Positions 7,487 through 16,747 of a DNA stretch of 64,000 nucleotides are shown piece by piece. Position numbers and translations under genes: made by a program. How positions within the stretch are numbered: the stretch's first letter is position 1; every line of letters starts with the position of its first letter. Source of the stretch: WTGA01 sp965231865 (GTDB lineage: Bacteria; Pseudomonadota; Gammaproteobacteria; Arenicellales; Poriferihabitantaceae); the NCBI GenBank assembly GCA_965231865.1, contig CBDDOJ010000001.1:496001-560000 (forward strand). The letters run 5' to 3'. The notes below the pieces were generated by a model. The model was not told the DNA's origin. It made no database searches and saw only the letters and a program-made list of their open reading frames with translations.

Positions 7487-9673
7487 ATGTCCAACATCGC
7501 ACAACTCAAAACACAAAAAGATCGGACGGAATCCACAGAACCGCCGGTATCCGGCCCCATTGACCTGGATTCGCCGGAACTTTACCTGAATCGCGAATTG
7601 ACCTGGTTGCAGTTCAACCGACGGGTACTTCACGAGGGCACCATCCCGGAGAATCCGCTGCTGGAACGACTCAAGTTTTTTGCGATCTTCTCATCCAATA
7701 TCGATGAGTTTTTCATGAAGCGCATAGGCGGGCTCAAAATACAGGTGGCAACCGGGGTTTCCACGCTTTCGGTGGATGGACACACGCCCAGTCAACAGCT
7801 CGCCGCAGCCCAGGCAATGGTCACGGAAATCGAAAACGAACGGGACCGGTGTTTGCCCGACCTGCTGGCGCAACTGGAAGAAAACGGCATTTGCATACTG
7901 AAATACAACCAGCTGGATAAAAAAGAGAAAGAGGAAATCCGCCAGTACTATATCGACAATATCTTTGCCCTGGTCACCCCACAGGTCATCGACCCGGCCC
8001 ACCCCTTTCCGTTTATCTCCAACCTTTCCCTGAACATTCAGGTCACGATCCAGCCGGATACGGAAGAAGGAGAACCGATACTGGCACGGATCAAGGTACC
8101 GGTGGGAACCGGTATTTCGCGTTTTATTCAAATCACGGGAAGCCACCACTTCGTGACCCTGGAAGATGTCATGGCCAATAACCTGGATTTGCTGTTCCCG
8201 GATGTGAAAATCATTACGCACGACTTTTTCTTCGTGGTCCGTAACGCGGCTTCAGAACGCGAGGAATCCGGTGCCAACGACCTGATGGAGATGATTGAAC
8301 TGGAATTGCGTGACCGGCGGATCGCACCCACCGTCCGCCTGGTGGTCAATACCGGCATGGACGAGTTCAGGGAAGGCCTGCTGGCTGCGGAACTGGGACT
8401 GGACCCGGACCAGGATGTGTTCGAGCGCGAAGGCCTGATGATGCAGAAGGAGTTGATGCAGCTTGCCATGCTGCCCATCCCCGAATTACAGGCCCCTCCC
8501 CATTTCCCGGTCAACCATTATCGGTTGCAGGAAAGACAGCGCAGCATCTTTCATATTCTTCGCGAGGCGGAATCCATACTCCTGCAACACCCCTATGAAT
8601 CGTTTACCACCTCCGTGGTCCGGTTCATTGAGGAGGCCGTCCGGGACCCAAAGGTCCGGGCAATCAAAATGTCCCTGTATCGCACCAATCGGGAAACCCG
8701 GATTGTGGACCTGTTGATTGAAGCCGCACAAAATGGCAAGCAGGTCACCGTGGTTGTGGAACTGAAGGCGAAATTCGACGAAGCCGCCAACATCGAATGG
8801 GCGGAACGCATGGAGCAGGCGGGCATACATGTGACGTACGGCGTGATTGGGCTGAAAACCCATTGCAAGGTGATTATGGTGGTCAGGCAGGATTACAGCG
8901 GGATACGGCGATATGTCCACATTGGCACCGGAAACTATCATGGCGGCACCGCAAGACAGTACACCGACCTGGGACTGATCACCTGTGATGAAGAGATCGG
9001 TCACGATGTCACCGAATTGTTCAACTATCTCACCACGGGATACACGCCAAAGCGAAATTACAAAAAGATATTGCCGGCTCCCAAGCATCTGAAGCGCCGG
9101 TTGCTGGAGAATATCAAACGGGAAATTGGATCCCACACCAAGCAGAATCCCGGGTTGATTCAGTTCAAGGTCAATGCATTGGAAGACAGGGATCTTGTGA
9201 AGGCACTCTACCAGGCCTCCCAGGCCGGGGTAACCGTTGACCTGATTGTGCGGGACACCTGTCGGCTCCGACCCGGATTAACCGGTGTTTCCGACCACAT
9301 CACCGTGACCAGTATTGTGGGGCACTTCCTTGAACACAGCCGTATCTTTTATTTCAGGAATGGAGGCCATGAAGAATATCTCATCGGTTCCGCGGATTTA
9401 ATGCAAAGAAACCTGGAAAGCCGGGTGGAAGTGGTGACTCCGATCACACCCAGGCACCTCCAAGAAGAGCTGCGACTCGTGTTGAACACGTTGCTGGATG
9501 ACAGCACCAATACCTGGGAAATGCAATCCGATGGCTCCTACGTCAAACGCAAACCCAAATCGGGAAAAGCATTGGGATGCCAGCATAAAATGATTGAATA
9601 TGCCCAGGCACGACTGAAAGCCAAGCGACACAAGAAATTGCTGCGCACCAATATCTCGAGAAAACGCCATTGA
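7487..9673 (+). CDS. ppk1: Polyphosphate kinase 1
   Basis: Transfers the gamma-phosphate of ATP to growing polyphosphate, reversibly. The 728-residue chain has the PPK1 order: N domain (LYLNRELTWLQFNRRVLHE, FFAIFSSNIDEFFMKRIGGL), head domain, and two catalytic phospholipase-D-like C domains. The catalytic region holds RAIKMSLYRTN, VVELKAKFDEAANIEWAERMEQAG, GLKTHCKVIMVVR with the phosphorylated His, and HIGTGNYHGGTARQYTDLGL. A spacer of about 200 bases separates it from the divergently transcribed CNNM gene. It stands alone, with no adjacent exopolyphosphatase. The 3' spacer has only weak GC-rich pairing and no clear terminator. Confidence 0.96.
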   Translation: MSNIAQLKTQKDRTESTEPPVSGPIDLDSPELYLNRELTWLQFNRRVLHEGTIPENPLLERLKFFAIFSSNIDEFFMKRIGGLKIQVATGVSTLSVDGHTPSQQLAAAQAMVTEIENERDRCLPDLLAQLEENGICILKYNQLDKKEKEEIRQYYIDNIFALVTPQVIDPAHPFPFISNLSLNIQVTIQPDTEEGEPILARIKVPVGTGISRFIQITGSHHFVTLEDVMANNLDLLFPDVKIITHDFFFVVRNAASEREESGANDLMEMIELELRDRRIAPTVRLVVNTGMDEFREGLLAAELGLDPDQDVFEREGLMMQKELMQLAMLPIPELQAPPHFPVNHYRLQERQRSIFHILREAESILLQHPYESFTTSVVRFIEEAVRDPKVRAIKMSLYRTNRETRIVDLLIEAAQNGKQVTVVVELKAKFDEAANIEWAERMEQAGIHVTYGVIGLKTHCKVIMVVRQDYSGIRRYVHIGTGNYHGGTARQYTDLGLITCDEEIGHDVTELFNYLTTGYTPKRNYKKILPAPKHLKRRLLENIKREIGSHTKQNPGLIQFKVNALEDRDLVKALYQASQAGVTVDLIVRDTCRLRPGLTGVSDHITVTSIVGHFLEHSRIFYFRNGGHEEYLIGSADLMQRNLESRVEVVTPITPRHLQEELRLVLNTLLDDSTNTWEMQSDGSYVKRKPKSGKALGCQHKMIEYAQARLKAKRHKKLLRTNISRKRH

Positions 9674-9701
9674 CCCGGGATGGGGCCCGGATGGCCGGTC
9701 C

Positions 9702-9968
9702 TCACCAGTTTGCAATCTGGTGCGTTCCGATCCCCTGATCTTCCAGCATGATCGGAATTCCCTCTTCAACGCGATAAACCATATTCCGGTTACTGGTAAT
9801 CAGTGCTTCCGTCAGGGGTTCCCTGAGCAGGTTCCCGTCCATGGTTTTGATTTTTCCTTCCCTGATCAGGTCATTCATCCGTTTGAGTTTTTTTTCGCTG
9901 AGCCGGTTCACCGGAAGTTTGGTCACCGGGCAAACCAGCACCTCAAGCAGTTTTCTATGGATGGGCAT
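9702..9968 (-). CDS. UPF0434/Trm112-family small protein
   Basis: An 88-residue protein with HRKLLEVLVCPVTKLPVNR near the start and NRNMVYRVEEGIPIMLED near the end, the two signatures of the Trm112/UPF0434 (YcaR) family. Eukaryotic Trm112 is a partner of methyltransferases, while the bacterial role is poorly defined. Only one of the cysteines of the zinc-binding versions is present (VLVCP), so zinc binding is unlikely. It lies 16 bases downstream of the desaturase-like gene in a leftward group that starts at dusA. Confidence 0.88.
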   Translation of the reverse strand: MPIHRKLLEVLVCPVTKLPVNRLSEKKLKRMNDLIREGKIKTMDGNLLREPLTEALITSNRNMVYRVEEGIPIMLEDQGIGTHQIANW

Positions 9969-9984
9969 GGAATGGTGTTCGGTT

Positions 9985-10854
9985 TTACCGGAAAGGCTGG
10001 GTCAGCAGTTTATCCCATCTTCCTTCATTCAGCCCCCGGAATTCACGGAGACCGATTTCCATTTGTTCATGGCCAGCCCCCGGCTGCTCGACATAGCTCC
10101 CGAATATTTTATCCCAGACAGACAGGCAAAACCCGAAATTGAACTGATGCTCACTGCTGTGGACCGAATGATGCACCCGATGCATGTCCGGGGTAACCAC
10201 CACAGACCGTAAATATTTGTCCACGGACCGTGGCAGTCGAATATTGCTGTGATTAAACATTGCACTGCTGTTGAGTATGATCTCAAAAGCGATCACGGAG
10301 ACAATGGGGGCACCCAAAAGGAGGATAACGACTGCCTTGATGAACATGGAAACCACGATTTCCACCGGGTGAAATCTCAATGCCGTCGTCACATCAAACT
10401 CCAGGTCCGTATGGTGCATCCGGTGTACCCGCCACAGCGGCGTGATCAGGTGAAACAGCCGGTGTTGCCAGTAAATCGCAGCATCCAGCACAAGCAGGGA
10501 AAGGAGAACGGACAGCCACAGCGGCATTTTCAACCAGACAAACAGGCCAAACTGATGTTCGAGGGAAAAGTATGCCGTGGTCACCGCCGTTAATGGCAGC
10601 AGGGAAAGCACCACGACATTGATCAGAAAAATCCCGAAATTCGGTGGCCACCGGAGCCTCCTCGCAATATTCCGGCGTCTCGGCATCCCCCATTCCCAGG
10701 CCACCAGCAGCATCAGCACGACGAGGAAACAGGACAGGCGAAGAACCCACTCATGGTCCCACTGATAATCCCATTCCCGTCCGCCGGAAAATATCAACAC
10801 GGCCATGGCACAGAACAGGCCGACAACCAGACCATACCCCGTTTTATTCAGCAT
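9985..10854 (-). CDS. Sterol desaturase/fatty acid hydroxylase superfamily membrane protein
   Basis: A 289-residue polytopic protein with several hydrophobic helices (GLVVGLFCAMAVLIF, FLVVLMLLVAWEW, INVVVLSLLPLTAV, LSVLLSLLVLDAAIYW). The diiron histidine clusters of the superfamily are present: WQHRLFH, HRMHHTD and HRVHHSVHSSEHQFNFG. Such enzymes hydroxylate or desaturate lipids at the membrane using O2; the substrate cannot be told. The gene lies between UPF0434 and an aminotransferase gene, which gives no hint of function. Confidence 0.88.
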   Translation of the reverse strand: MLNKTGYGLVVGLFCAMAVLIFSGGREWDYQWDHEWVLRLSCFLVVLMLLVAWEWGMPRRRNIARRLRWPPNFGIFLINVVVLSLLPLTAVTTAYFSLEHQFGLFVWLKMPLWLSVLLSLLVLDAAIYWQHRLFHLITPLWRVHRMHHTDLEFDVTTALRFHPVEIVVSMFIKAVVILLLGAPIVSVIAFEIILNSSAMFNHSNIRLPRSVDKYLRSVVVTPDMHRVHHSVHSSEHQFNFGFCLSVWDKIFGSYVEQPGAGHEQMEIGLREFRGLNEGRWDKLLTQPFR

Positions 10855-10900
10855 TGATCATTCCCGCTCAACGTAGAATCGAGTCCACTTCAATACCATC

Positions 10901-11809
10901 TCAATACCACCTCGATGTCTTGTTGGTTTCGACAAACTCCCTGACCATCTCTCCATACAGGTCCATTGCCAGCCGGGTCCGGGGACCCCCTCCATTTTCG
11001 AAATGCAGGCGCTGCCCATTCATGAGTTGCAACCGGGCCACCGGCATGACCTCCCGGGTCGCGCTGGTAATGAAACACTCGGTGGCATGCTCCAGTTCTT
11101 CGTAATGAACCGGTCTCAACGCCACCCGGACCCCTGCTTTTCCATACAGGTCGATGAGCGTCCGCCTCGTCAATCCATTGAGATTGCCGTCTTCCGGGGT
11201 CACCACCTTGTTGTCCAGTACAAACCAGCAATTGCTGTTGGAACATTCGGTCACCTGCTCACCCGCATCCAGCATCAGGCAATCGTCGGCACCCAGTTTC
11301 CTGGCTTCGGACAAGGCAATGATGTTGTTCAGGTAATTCCCGCTCTTGATGTTGGGGTTCAGGCTGTGGATGCTGTTTCTTCTCAACTCCGGAACCGCGA
11401 GAGTGATCCCCTTGTCGTAATATTCCTGATTTCTGCCGGGGGTGGCCTTGACAATGACAATGAGCGTCGACCCGTGTGACACGTCCGGATTCAGGTCAAT
11501 GGGCCCGACCCCCCGGGTGATCTGGTACCGCACATAGATGTCCTCGCCGGCATCCGGCTGGGCCGCCATTGCCGTCTTGTACGTTGCCGCACCAATATCC
11601 TCCCGACTGTACGGAATTTCCATGCCCGCCAGCTTCGCGGAATTCAGCAGACGATGAAAATGCTCGTCAAAAAGAAATGGAATGCCGCGATAGGTTCGAA
11701 AAACCTCGTACACCGAATCTCCATAGAGAAACCCCCGGTCCAGCACCGGAATCCTGGCGTCCGCCAGGTCGGTGATGACGCCGTTTACATACCCAACGGA
11801 CCGGACCAT
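10901..11809 (-). CDS. Class IV PLP aminotransferase (IlvE/D-amino acid/ADC lyase fold)
   Basis: This 302-residue fold-type IV enzyme has VLDRGFLYGDSVYEVFRTY near the N terminus, the PLP lysine in NPNIKSGNYLNNI (about residue 160), EVTECSNSNCWFV-like phosphate-binding sequence and a late ATREVMPV motif. Candidate activities are branched-chain amino acid transamination, D-amino acid transamination or aminodeoxychorismate lyase. Sequence alone does not decide, and IlvE-like or DAAT-like is most plausible. Its first 25 bases overlap the 3' end of dusA, suggesting coupled translation. Confidence 0.82.
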   Translation of the reverse strand: MVRSVGYVNGVITDLADARIPVLDRGFLYGDSVYEVFRTYRGIPFLFDEHFHRLLNSAKLAGMEIPYSREDIGAATYKTAMAAQPDAGEDIYVRYQITRGVGPIDLNPDVSHGSTLIVIVKATPGRNQEYYDKGITLAVPELRRNSIHSLNPNIKSGNYLNNIIALSEARKLGADDCLMLDAGEQVTECSNSNCWFVLDNKVVTPEDGNLNGLTRRTLIDLYGKAGVRVALRPVHYEELEHATECFITSATREVMPVARLQLMNGQRLHFENGGGPRTRLAMDLYGEMVREFVETNKTSRWY

Positions 11810-12894
11810 GCCTGTCTCTCGAATTGTCGGGCCGGATTGGCGGGCTGCATCCGGGAATGGATTCTGCCGTGGTCACCGGGGTCATGGCGCAGCCCGGGGT
11901 CTCTCGCTACGGGATGAACCAGCCTGAGTGCCTGCTCAACCACCTCAATCCCCGCATTTTTCCTGCTGCCGTGTTCTGACAGGTAACGCCTCCAGGACCT
12001 TGCCCCGCCCTGACCATAAAACACACCGAACATGTGCCGGGTCATATGGCGCAGGAAAACCCCCTTTTGCAACTGGGACTCAATATAAGGCAGATACGAC
12101 TTTACAATATTCACCCGGGCCGGGAAATCCGCCGCCGCATCCCGCGGGTGCCCGGGTGAATCACCGTAAAAGGCGTCCTCCACGGTTTTCAGGGTCCACG
12201 GGTTTCGATACGCCTCTCTGCCAATCATCACCCCATCCACTTTTTCCAGGTGCAGGGCCATTTCATCCACCGATGAGATGCCCCCGTTGATGACAATGCG
12301 AAGATGCGGAAAATCCTGTTTCAACCGGTAGACGCGATCATAGTGCAGGGGAGGAATGGTTCTGTTTTCTTTCGGGTTCAAACCATTCAGCCAGGCTTTT
12401 CGTGCATGGACAATGAATTTCCTGCATCCGGCGGCAGAAACCAGTTCAACAAAGCGGCACAGGTGCGCATAATGGTCCAGGTCATCAATACCAAGACGGG
12501 TTTTGACGGAAACCGGAACCGAAACATTTTCAGCCATTGCCGCCACACATTGTGCAACCAGCCGGGGGCTGGCCATCAGACAGGCGCCAAACCGGGCATT
12601 TTTTACCCGGTCGCTGGGGCAGCCTATATTCAGATTAATCTCATCGTAGCCATATTCCACGCCTATTCGCGAACCCATGGCCAGCTCATTGGGATGGCTC
12701 CCGCCGAGCTGCAGTGCCAGGGGACGTTCGGAGCCATCAAAACCCAACAACCGGTCCCGGTCACCGTGTAGAATCGACCCCACTACGATCATTTCGGTAT
12801 ACAGGCGGAATCGGGGTGAAAACAAACGCAGAAATGCCCGGCAATGCCGATCGGTGGTATCCAGCATGGGGGCGACTGAAAACTCTTTCTCCAT
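11785..12894 (-). CDS. dusA: tRNA-dihydrouridine(20/20a) synthase DusA
   Basis: FMN-dependent reductase of uridines in the tRNA D loop. It opens EFSVAPMLDTTDRHCRAFLR, as DusA does, then PLALQLGGSHPNELA, EINLNIGCPSDRVKNARFGACLM with the catalytic Cys, VPVSVKTRLGIDD, FIVHARKAWLNGLNPKENR, INGGISSVDE and DGVMIGREAYRNPW. At 369 residues it is slightly long: the last 30 or so residues extend past the usual end and overlap the next gene. It is probably the first gene of the leftward group down to 9702. Confidence 0.93.
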   Translation of the reverse strand: MEKEFSVAPMLDTTDRHCRAFLRLFSPRFRLYTEMIVVGSILHGDRDRLLGFDGSERPLALQLGGSHPNELAMGSRIGVEYGYDEINLNIGCPSDRVKNARFGACLMASPRLVAQCVAAMAENVSVPVSVKTRLGIDDLDHYAHLCRFVELVSAAGCRKFIVHARKAWLNGLNPKENRTIPPLHYDRVYRLKQDFPHLRIVINGGISSVDEMALHLEKVDGVMIGREAYRNPWTLKTVEDAFYGDSPGHPRDAAADFPARVNIVKSYLPYIESQLQKGVFLRHMTRHMFGVFYGQGGARSWRRYLSEHGSRKNAGIEVVEQALRLVHPVARDPGLRHDPGDHGRIHSRMQPANPARQFERQAWSGPLGM

Positions 12895-13035
12895 AGACCT
12901 GCCAATGAATGCGAATCAGGGCATTTTACCATTCCAGGCCCTGAAGACACGGATCTTTTGGCCAATTATTTGAACAGTTGATTTATCATCCCTCACCTCC
13001 ACATTGATAACCAATCAGGAATCACGAGAAAATTC

Positions 13036-14607
13036 ATGTCTGGAAATGTTGCCATGGCCCTGGAAGCCCTGGTCAGAAAGGGGGCCGAATCCCATCTGGC
13101 GCAGTTACAAAGGGGGCTGGAGAAGGAAAGCCTGCGGGTGGACACGACGGGCCTGCTCGCACAAACCCCTCACCCCCGCACACTCGGGTCCACCCTGACC
13201 CACCCATCCATTACCACCGACTATTCCGAGTCCCTGCTTGAATTTGTCACCGGCGTCCACACCGATATTCAGGGCCTGCTGAATGAAATGCACGATATCC
13301 ATCACTTTGTCTACCGGCATATCGGCAATGAAAAACTCTGGGTAAACAGCATGCCGTGTATCGTTGAAAGCGAAGAGAAGATACCCATCGCACGGTACGG
13401 GACCTCCAACATTGCGAAGATGAAAGAAACCTATCGCCGGGGGCTCAGCCATCGGTACGGTTCTCTCATGCAGGCCATTGCCGGCATTCATTTCAATTTT
13501 TCCCTGCCCGATTCCTTCTGGGAAGCCTGCCTGGATGCCAACGACGATGAGCAGATGCGAGATGGCAAGTCGGATCGCTATTTTGCGTTAATTCGCAACT
13601 TTCATCGCCATTCCTGGCTGAGCAGCTACCTGTTCGGGGCCTCCCCGGCGGTTTGTCGGACATTCCTGGTCGGCCGGGAGCACAAGCTCGAAGATTTCGA
13701 TGCCCACAGTTTTTATGCCCCGGATGCCACTTCGCTGCGACTCAGCGGACTGGGATATACCAATGAAGCACAGGACCAGGTCGGCATCAGCTATGCCGGG
13801 ATCCGGGAATTTACCAACTCTCTTCGCCATGCCATCCAGACCCCGCACCACGAATACGAAAAGATCGGCGTCAGGGTGAATGGCGAATACCGGCAGCTCA
13901 ATGCGAACCTCCTGCAGATTGAAAATGAATTCTATTCGTCCATACGGCCCAAGAGAGTGGCTGCTTCGGGAGAAAGTCCCTCCCGTGCCCTGCTGCAACG
14001 CGGTGTCGAATACGTCGAAGTACGCAGTGTCGACCTGAACCCGTTTGAACCCATCGGCATACACGCCGATTGTGTGCGGTTTTTCGATATGTTTCTGTTG
14101 TACTGCATGCTCTCGGAAAGCAGGGAGATGAGTCAGAAAGAATTCCTGCTCACCCGGGAAAACCAGAAGACCATGGTCATGGCGGGCAGAAACTGCGATG
14201 CCAGGATTCTCAAATCCGACGAAAGTATCCGTGCCAGAGATGAAATGGTCTCCATACTTGATGGCATGCAGCCCATCGCGACACTGCTTGATCAGGTCAA
14301 CGGGTCTGACGACTACCGGACCACCATGGAAAAACAGCGGGCCAAGGTCCAGGACCCCGGCTTGACTCCTTCGGCCAGAATCATCCAGGGCATGGTTGAA
14401 GACAATCTTTCGTTTTATGAATTTTCCATGCAGGCCTCCGTCCGCTCGGAACAAATATTCAAGCAGAGTACCCTGGACCCGGAAGTGAATGCCCGGTATG
14501 AAACACTGGCCCGGGAATCCCATCTAAAACGACAGGAAATCGAAAACAGCGACACACTTTCCTTTGAAGCATTTTTGGATGACTATTTTCAACGCCAAAA
14601 TGGTTGA
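13036..14607 (+). CDS. gshA: Glutamate-cysteine ligase
   Basis: Catalyses the first, ATP-dependent step of glutathione synthesis. The 523-residue protein is of the gammaproteobacterial GshA type: QLQRGLEKESLRVD, ITTDYSESLLEFVTGVH, GNEKLWVNSMPC, SHRYGSLMQAIAGIHFNFSLP, GLGYTNEAQ, ENEFYSSIRPKR and GVEYVEVRSVDLNPFEPIG. The ATG at 13036 has only purine-rich sequence ahead of it. gshB is not in the window. It is followed by a trans-sulfuration enzyme gene, giving a thiol-metabolism pair. Confidence 0.95.
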   Translation: MSGNVAMALEALVRKGAESHLAQLQRGLEKESLRVDTTGLLAQTPHPRTLGSTLTHPSITTDYSESLLEFVTGVHTDIQGLLNEMHDIHHFVYRHIGNEKLWVNSMPCIVESEEKIPIARYGTSNIAKMKETYRRGLSHRYGSLMQAIAGIHFNFSLPDSFWEACLDANDDEQMRDGKSDRYFALIRNFHRHSWLSSYLFGASPAVCRTFLVGREHKLEDFDAHSFYAPDATSLRLSGLGYTNEAQDQVGISYAGIREFTNSLRHAIQTPHHEYEKIGVRVNGEYRQLNANLLQIENEFYSSIRPKRVAASGESPSRALLQRGVEYVEVRSVDLNPFEPIGIHADCVRFFDMFLLYCMLSESREMSQKEFLLTRENQKTMVMAGRNCDARILKSDESIRARDEMVSILDGMQPIATLLDQVNGSDDYRTTMEKQRAKVQDPGLTPSARIIQGMVEDNLSFYEFSMQASVRSEQIFKQSTLDPEVNARYETLARESHLKRQEIENSDTLSFEAFLDDYFQRQNG

Positions 14608-14624
14608 CGGCCCATCCGTCAACC
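14602..14624 (+). terminator. Hairpin at the gshA stop codon
   Basis: GGTTGACGG (14602-14610) and CCGTCAACC (14616-14624) form a perfect 9-bp stem with a 5-base loop that includes the gshA stop codon. There is no downstream T-run, so if it ends transcription it would not be a classical intrinsic terminator. It may instead protect the mRNA end. Confidence 0.45.
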
Positions 14625-14863
14625 ACCCATCCTGTCCGCTGGTCCGCACGTTTCGGGGCACTTGACCGGTTGGGGAAACCGGGGGTGCGTTATTCACCCG
14701 GGGCGAGTGCCCCTTGAGAGAAACCGGAAAATATTCGGCAAATCGCCCCAAAGTATCCGGGTTATATCTCCATATAGGTATTTCCAGGTTTTACTCCAAC
14801 TCTTGATAATCAACTCTGCTGGAATCAGCCCCATTTTTAACCCCTACATTTTCAGGAAACACC

Positions 14864-16033
14864 ATGAACGACGATCGACAACCCGATTTCAAAACCAGAG
14901 AGGTCCACGCTGGTGTACGGCCAGACCCGGTAACCGGAGCAATTCTTACGCCCATTTACCAATCCACGACGTATGTTCAGGAATCCGTCAACAAGTACAT
15001 GGAAAAGGGGTATTCCTACAGCCGCTCGGGGAACCCCACGGTAACGGCGCTGGAAGATCGTATCACCGCTCTGGAAGGCGGTGCGGGCAGCGCCTGTTTT
15101 GCCACCGGCATGGCGGCAACCAGCGCAACCATGATGGCCCTGCTCAATGCCGGTGAACATGCCGTTCTGTCCGATGTGGTGTATGGCGGTACCCACAGAC
15201 TGTCCACCAAGGTACTCTCCAGATTCGGCATTGAGTACAGTTTTGTCGACACCTCGAATGCACAGAATGTCAAGGAGGCCATTCAGGACAACACAAGACT
15301 GATTTTTACGGAAACTCCAGCCAATCCGACCCTGAAGCTGACCGATATCGCCGCGGTTTCCGAAATTGCCCAGGCCCGTGAAATTCCCCATGTCGTCGAC
15401 AACACATTTTTGACTCCCTATTACCAGCGGCCCTTGGAACTCGGGGCAGACGTTTCCCTCCACAGCACCACCAAATTCATGGAAGGACACAATGTGTCCG
15501 TAGGCGGGTCCATTACGGCGAAAGAGGAACAGATGCTGGAAGACATCAAGTTTGTACGCAACTGCCTGGGTTCCAACATGTCCCCCCAGGTCGCATTCTA
15601 TACATTACAGGGATGCAAAACCATGAGTACACGGATCGAAGCACAATCCGCAAATGCCCGCAAGGTGGCCGAATTTCTGGAGACCCACTCCATGGTAGAG
15701 CGGGTGGCCTATCCCGGCCTGGATTCATTCCCGCAAAAAGAACTGGCAGACAGGCAGGCAAGCGGTCATGGGTCCATGCTCTGGTTTGAAGTCAAGGGGG
15801 GAGTGGAATCCGGCAAAAAACTGATGGATACCCTGCAATTGTGGAGTCTGGCCGAGAATCTCGGTTCCGTTGAATCCCTGGTGACGCATTCCGTGACCAT
15901 GACCCATGCGGACATGCCCCGCGAAGAGCGAATGGCAGCCGGAATCACAGACGGACTCGTGCGTTTGTCTGCCGGGCTGGAATCAGCCGATGATCTGATT
16001 ATTGACCTCAAGCAGGCACTGGACGGGCTGTAA
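14864..16033 (+). CDS. Trans-sulfuration PLP enzyme (cystathionine gamma-synthase/lyase family)
   Basis: This 389-residue Cys/Met-metabolism PLP enzyme has YSYSRSGNPTVTALEDRIT, CFATGMAA, DVVYGGTHRL, ETPANPTLKLTDI, VVDNTFLTPYYQRPLELGADV, the Schiff-base lysine in HSTTKFMEGHN, and a C-terminal ESLVTHSVTMTHADMPREER. The family covers cystathionine gamma-synthase, gamma-lyase, beta-lyase and O-acyl-homoserine sulfhydrylase. The C-terminal motif favours synthase or gamma-lyase. Proximity to gshA fits cysteine supply for glutathione. The gene has its own 256-base upstream spacer, so it may have a separate promoter. Confidence 0.88.
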   Translation: MNDDRQPDFKTREVHAGVRPDPVTGAILTPIYQSTTYVQESVNKYMEKGYSYSRSGNPTVTALEDRITALEGGAGSACFATGMAATSATMMALLNAGEHAVLSDVVYGGTHRLSTKVLSRFGIEYSFVDTSNAQNVKEAIQDNTRLIFTETPANPTLKLTDIAAVSEIAQAREIPHVVDNTFLTPYYQRPLELGADVSLHSTTKFMEGHNVSVGGSITAKEEQMLEDIKFVRNCLGSNMSPQVAFYTLQGCKTMSTRIEAQSANARKVAEFLETHSMVERVAYPGLDSFPQKELADRQASGHGSMLWFEVKGGVESGKKLMDTLQLWSLAENLGSVESLVTHSVTMTHADMPREERMAAGITDGLVRLSAGLESADDLIIDLKQALDGL

Positions 16034-16035
16034 CC

Positions 16036-16065
16036 GGCGGCTTGGAGCGGCAAAATTCAGCCGCC
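16036..16065 (+). terminator. Possible weak hairpin after the trans-sulfuration gene
   Basis: GGCGGCT (16036-16042) and AGCCGCC (16059-16065) can pair around a 16-base loop directly after the stop codon. A short T-run follows (ACTTT). A large loop and short T-run make this only a weak candidate. Confidence 0.3.
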
Positions 16066-16281
16066 ACTTTGATGAAGTGACTGTCTCCTGCCAGCAATGA
16101 TTGTTTCCAACTGGAGGGGAAAGGGGCCCGATAAGGCAATCCCCAGGTAGATTCCACCAGACACTATCCGCCTGGTACAGGAACAGAACGATACCCGTGC
16201 TGGCCCCGGTTTGTTGCCGGGAAATTGGTTCCCGACAGACTTTCATTTCTCATTGCACAAACTGATATACTCCAGGCCAGC

Positions 16282-16573
16282 GCCCTCGTAGCTCAGGGGA
16301 TAGAGCGATCGCCTCCTGATTGATGAAATACGGGCACCGGAGCAGGAAACTCTCCGTGTGAATCTGCTCAAATTCGGTGAACCCTTCCCGACCCTGTCGG
16401 TGGCAATACCGAGCCAAGCCTGGGAATACCAGGAAGGTGTAGAGACTTGACGGGCAGCACCTACGGGATTGACCAGGGTGAAGAGAAAGTCCAGGCCACA
16501 AACTGAACAGGTAGCGAAAGCTATAGTGGTATGAAGCGATAGGTCGCAGGTTCGAATCCTGCCGAGGGCGCCA
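16282..16573 (+). tRNA. tRNA-Arg (anticodon CCU) interrupted by a group I intron
   Basis: Exon 1 is 16282-16317 and exon 2 is 16534-16573. Joined, they fold perfectly. The acceptor is GCCCTCG/CGAGGGC, then U8 A9, D stem GCTC/GAGC, anticodon stem ATCGC/GCGAT with loop CT-CCT-AA, T stem GCAGG/CCTGC with TTCGAAT loop, discriminator G and an encoded CCA (16571-16573). The intervening 216 bases split the loop between anticodon position 36 and position 37. A leftward frame across the gene (16250-16579, with RPRQDSNLRPIASY) is a spurious antisense translation. Unspliced, this locus can be missed by bacterial tRNA scans. Confidence 0.93.
16318..16533 (+). ncRNA. Self-splicing group I intron (IC3-like) in tRNA-Arg
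   Basis: The intron follows a 5' exon ending in U and itself ends in G, as group I introns do. Its core closely resembles the Azoarcus tRNA-Ile intron: AAATTCGGTGAA (P/P4 side), GGCAATACCGAGCCAAGC (J6/7 region), GAAGGTGTAGAGACTTGACG (P3/P7), AAAGTCCAGG (P7 3' side) and a TAGC-GAAA-GCTA hairpin near the 3' end, as in Azoarcus P9. A P2-like stem with GGAAAC loop is at about 16338-16356. A GGG in ATACGGGCACC could be the internal guide pairing with exon CCU. There is no homing endonuclease frame. Position and type match tRNA-Arg(CCU) introns known in some proteobacteria. Confidence 0.93.
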
Positions 16574-16747
16574 ACACAACGTATTCGGACCTTTTCGATG
16601 TTACCAATTTGCGTAGATGTTTTTCTGCCGCGAATTCTACTTGCAAGTTTGGGGGCATGCGAATGAGGCTGTGAGCAGCATGTTTCTGATAGTGAACAAC
16701 ATGCATTAAATAAGTTTGCTAATAATAAATTTTTGCGTCAACCGGCA

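Noticed and set aside
13588..14523. Leftward 311-codon frame
   Set aside because: Antisense to gshA, which is unambiguous.
16250..16579. Leftward 109-codon frame
   Set aside because: It is antisense to the split tRNA-Arg and its intron, and its DSNLRP segment is a known spurious tRNA-derived pattern.
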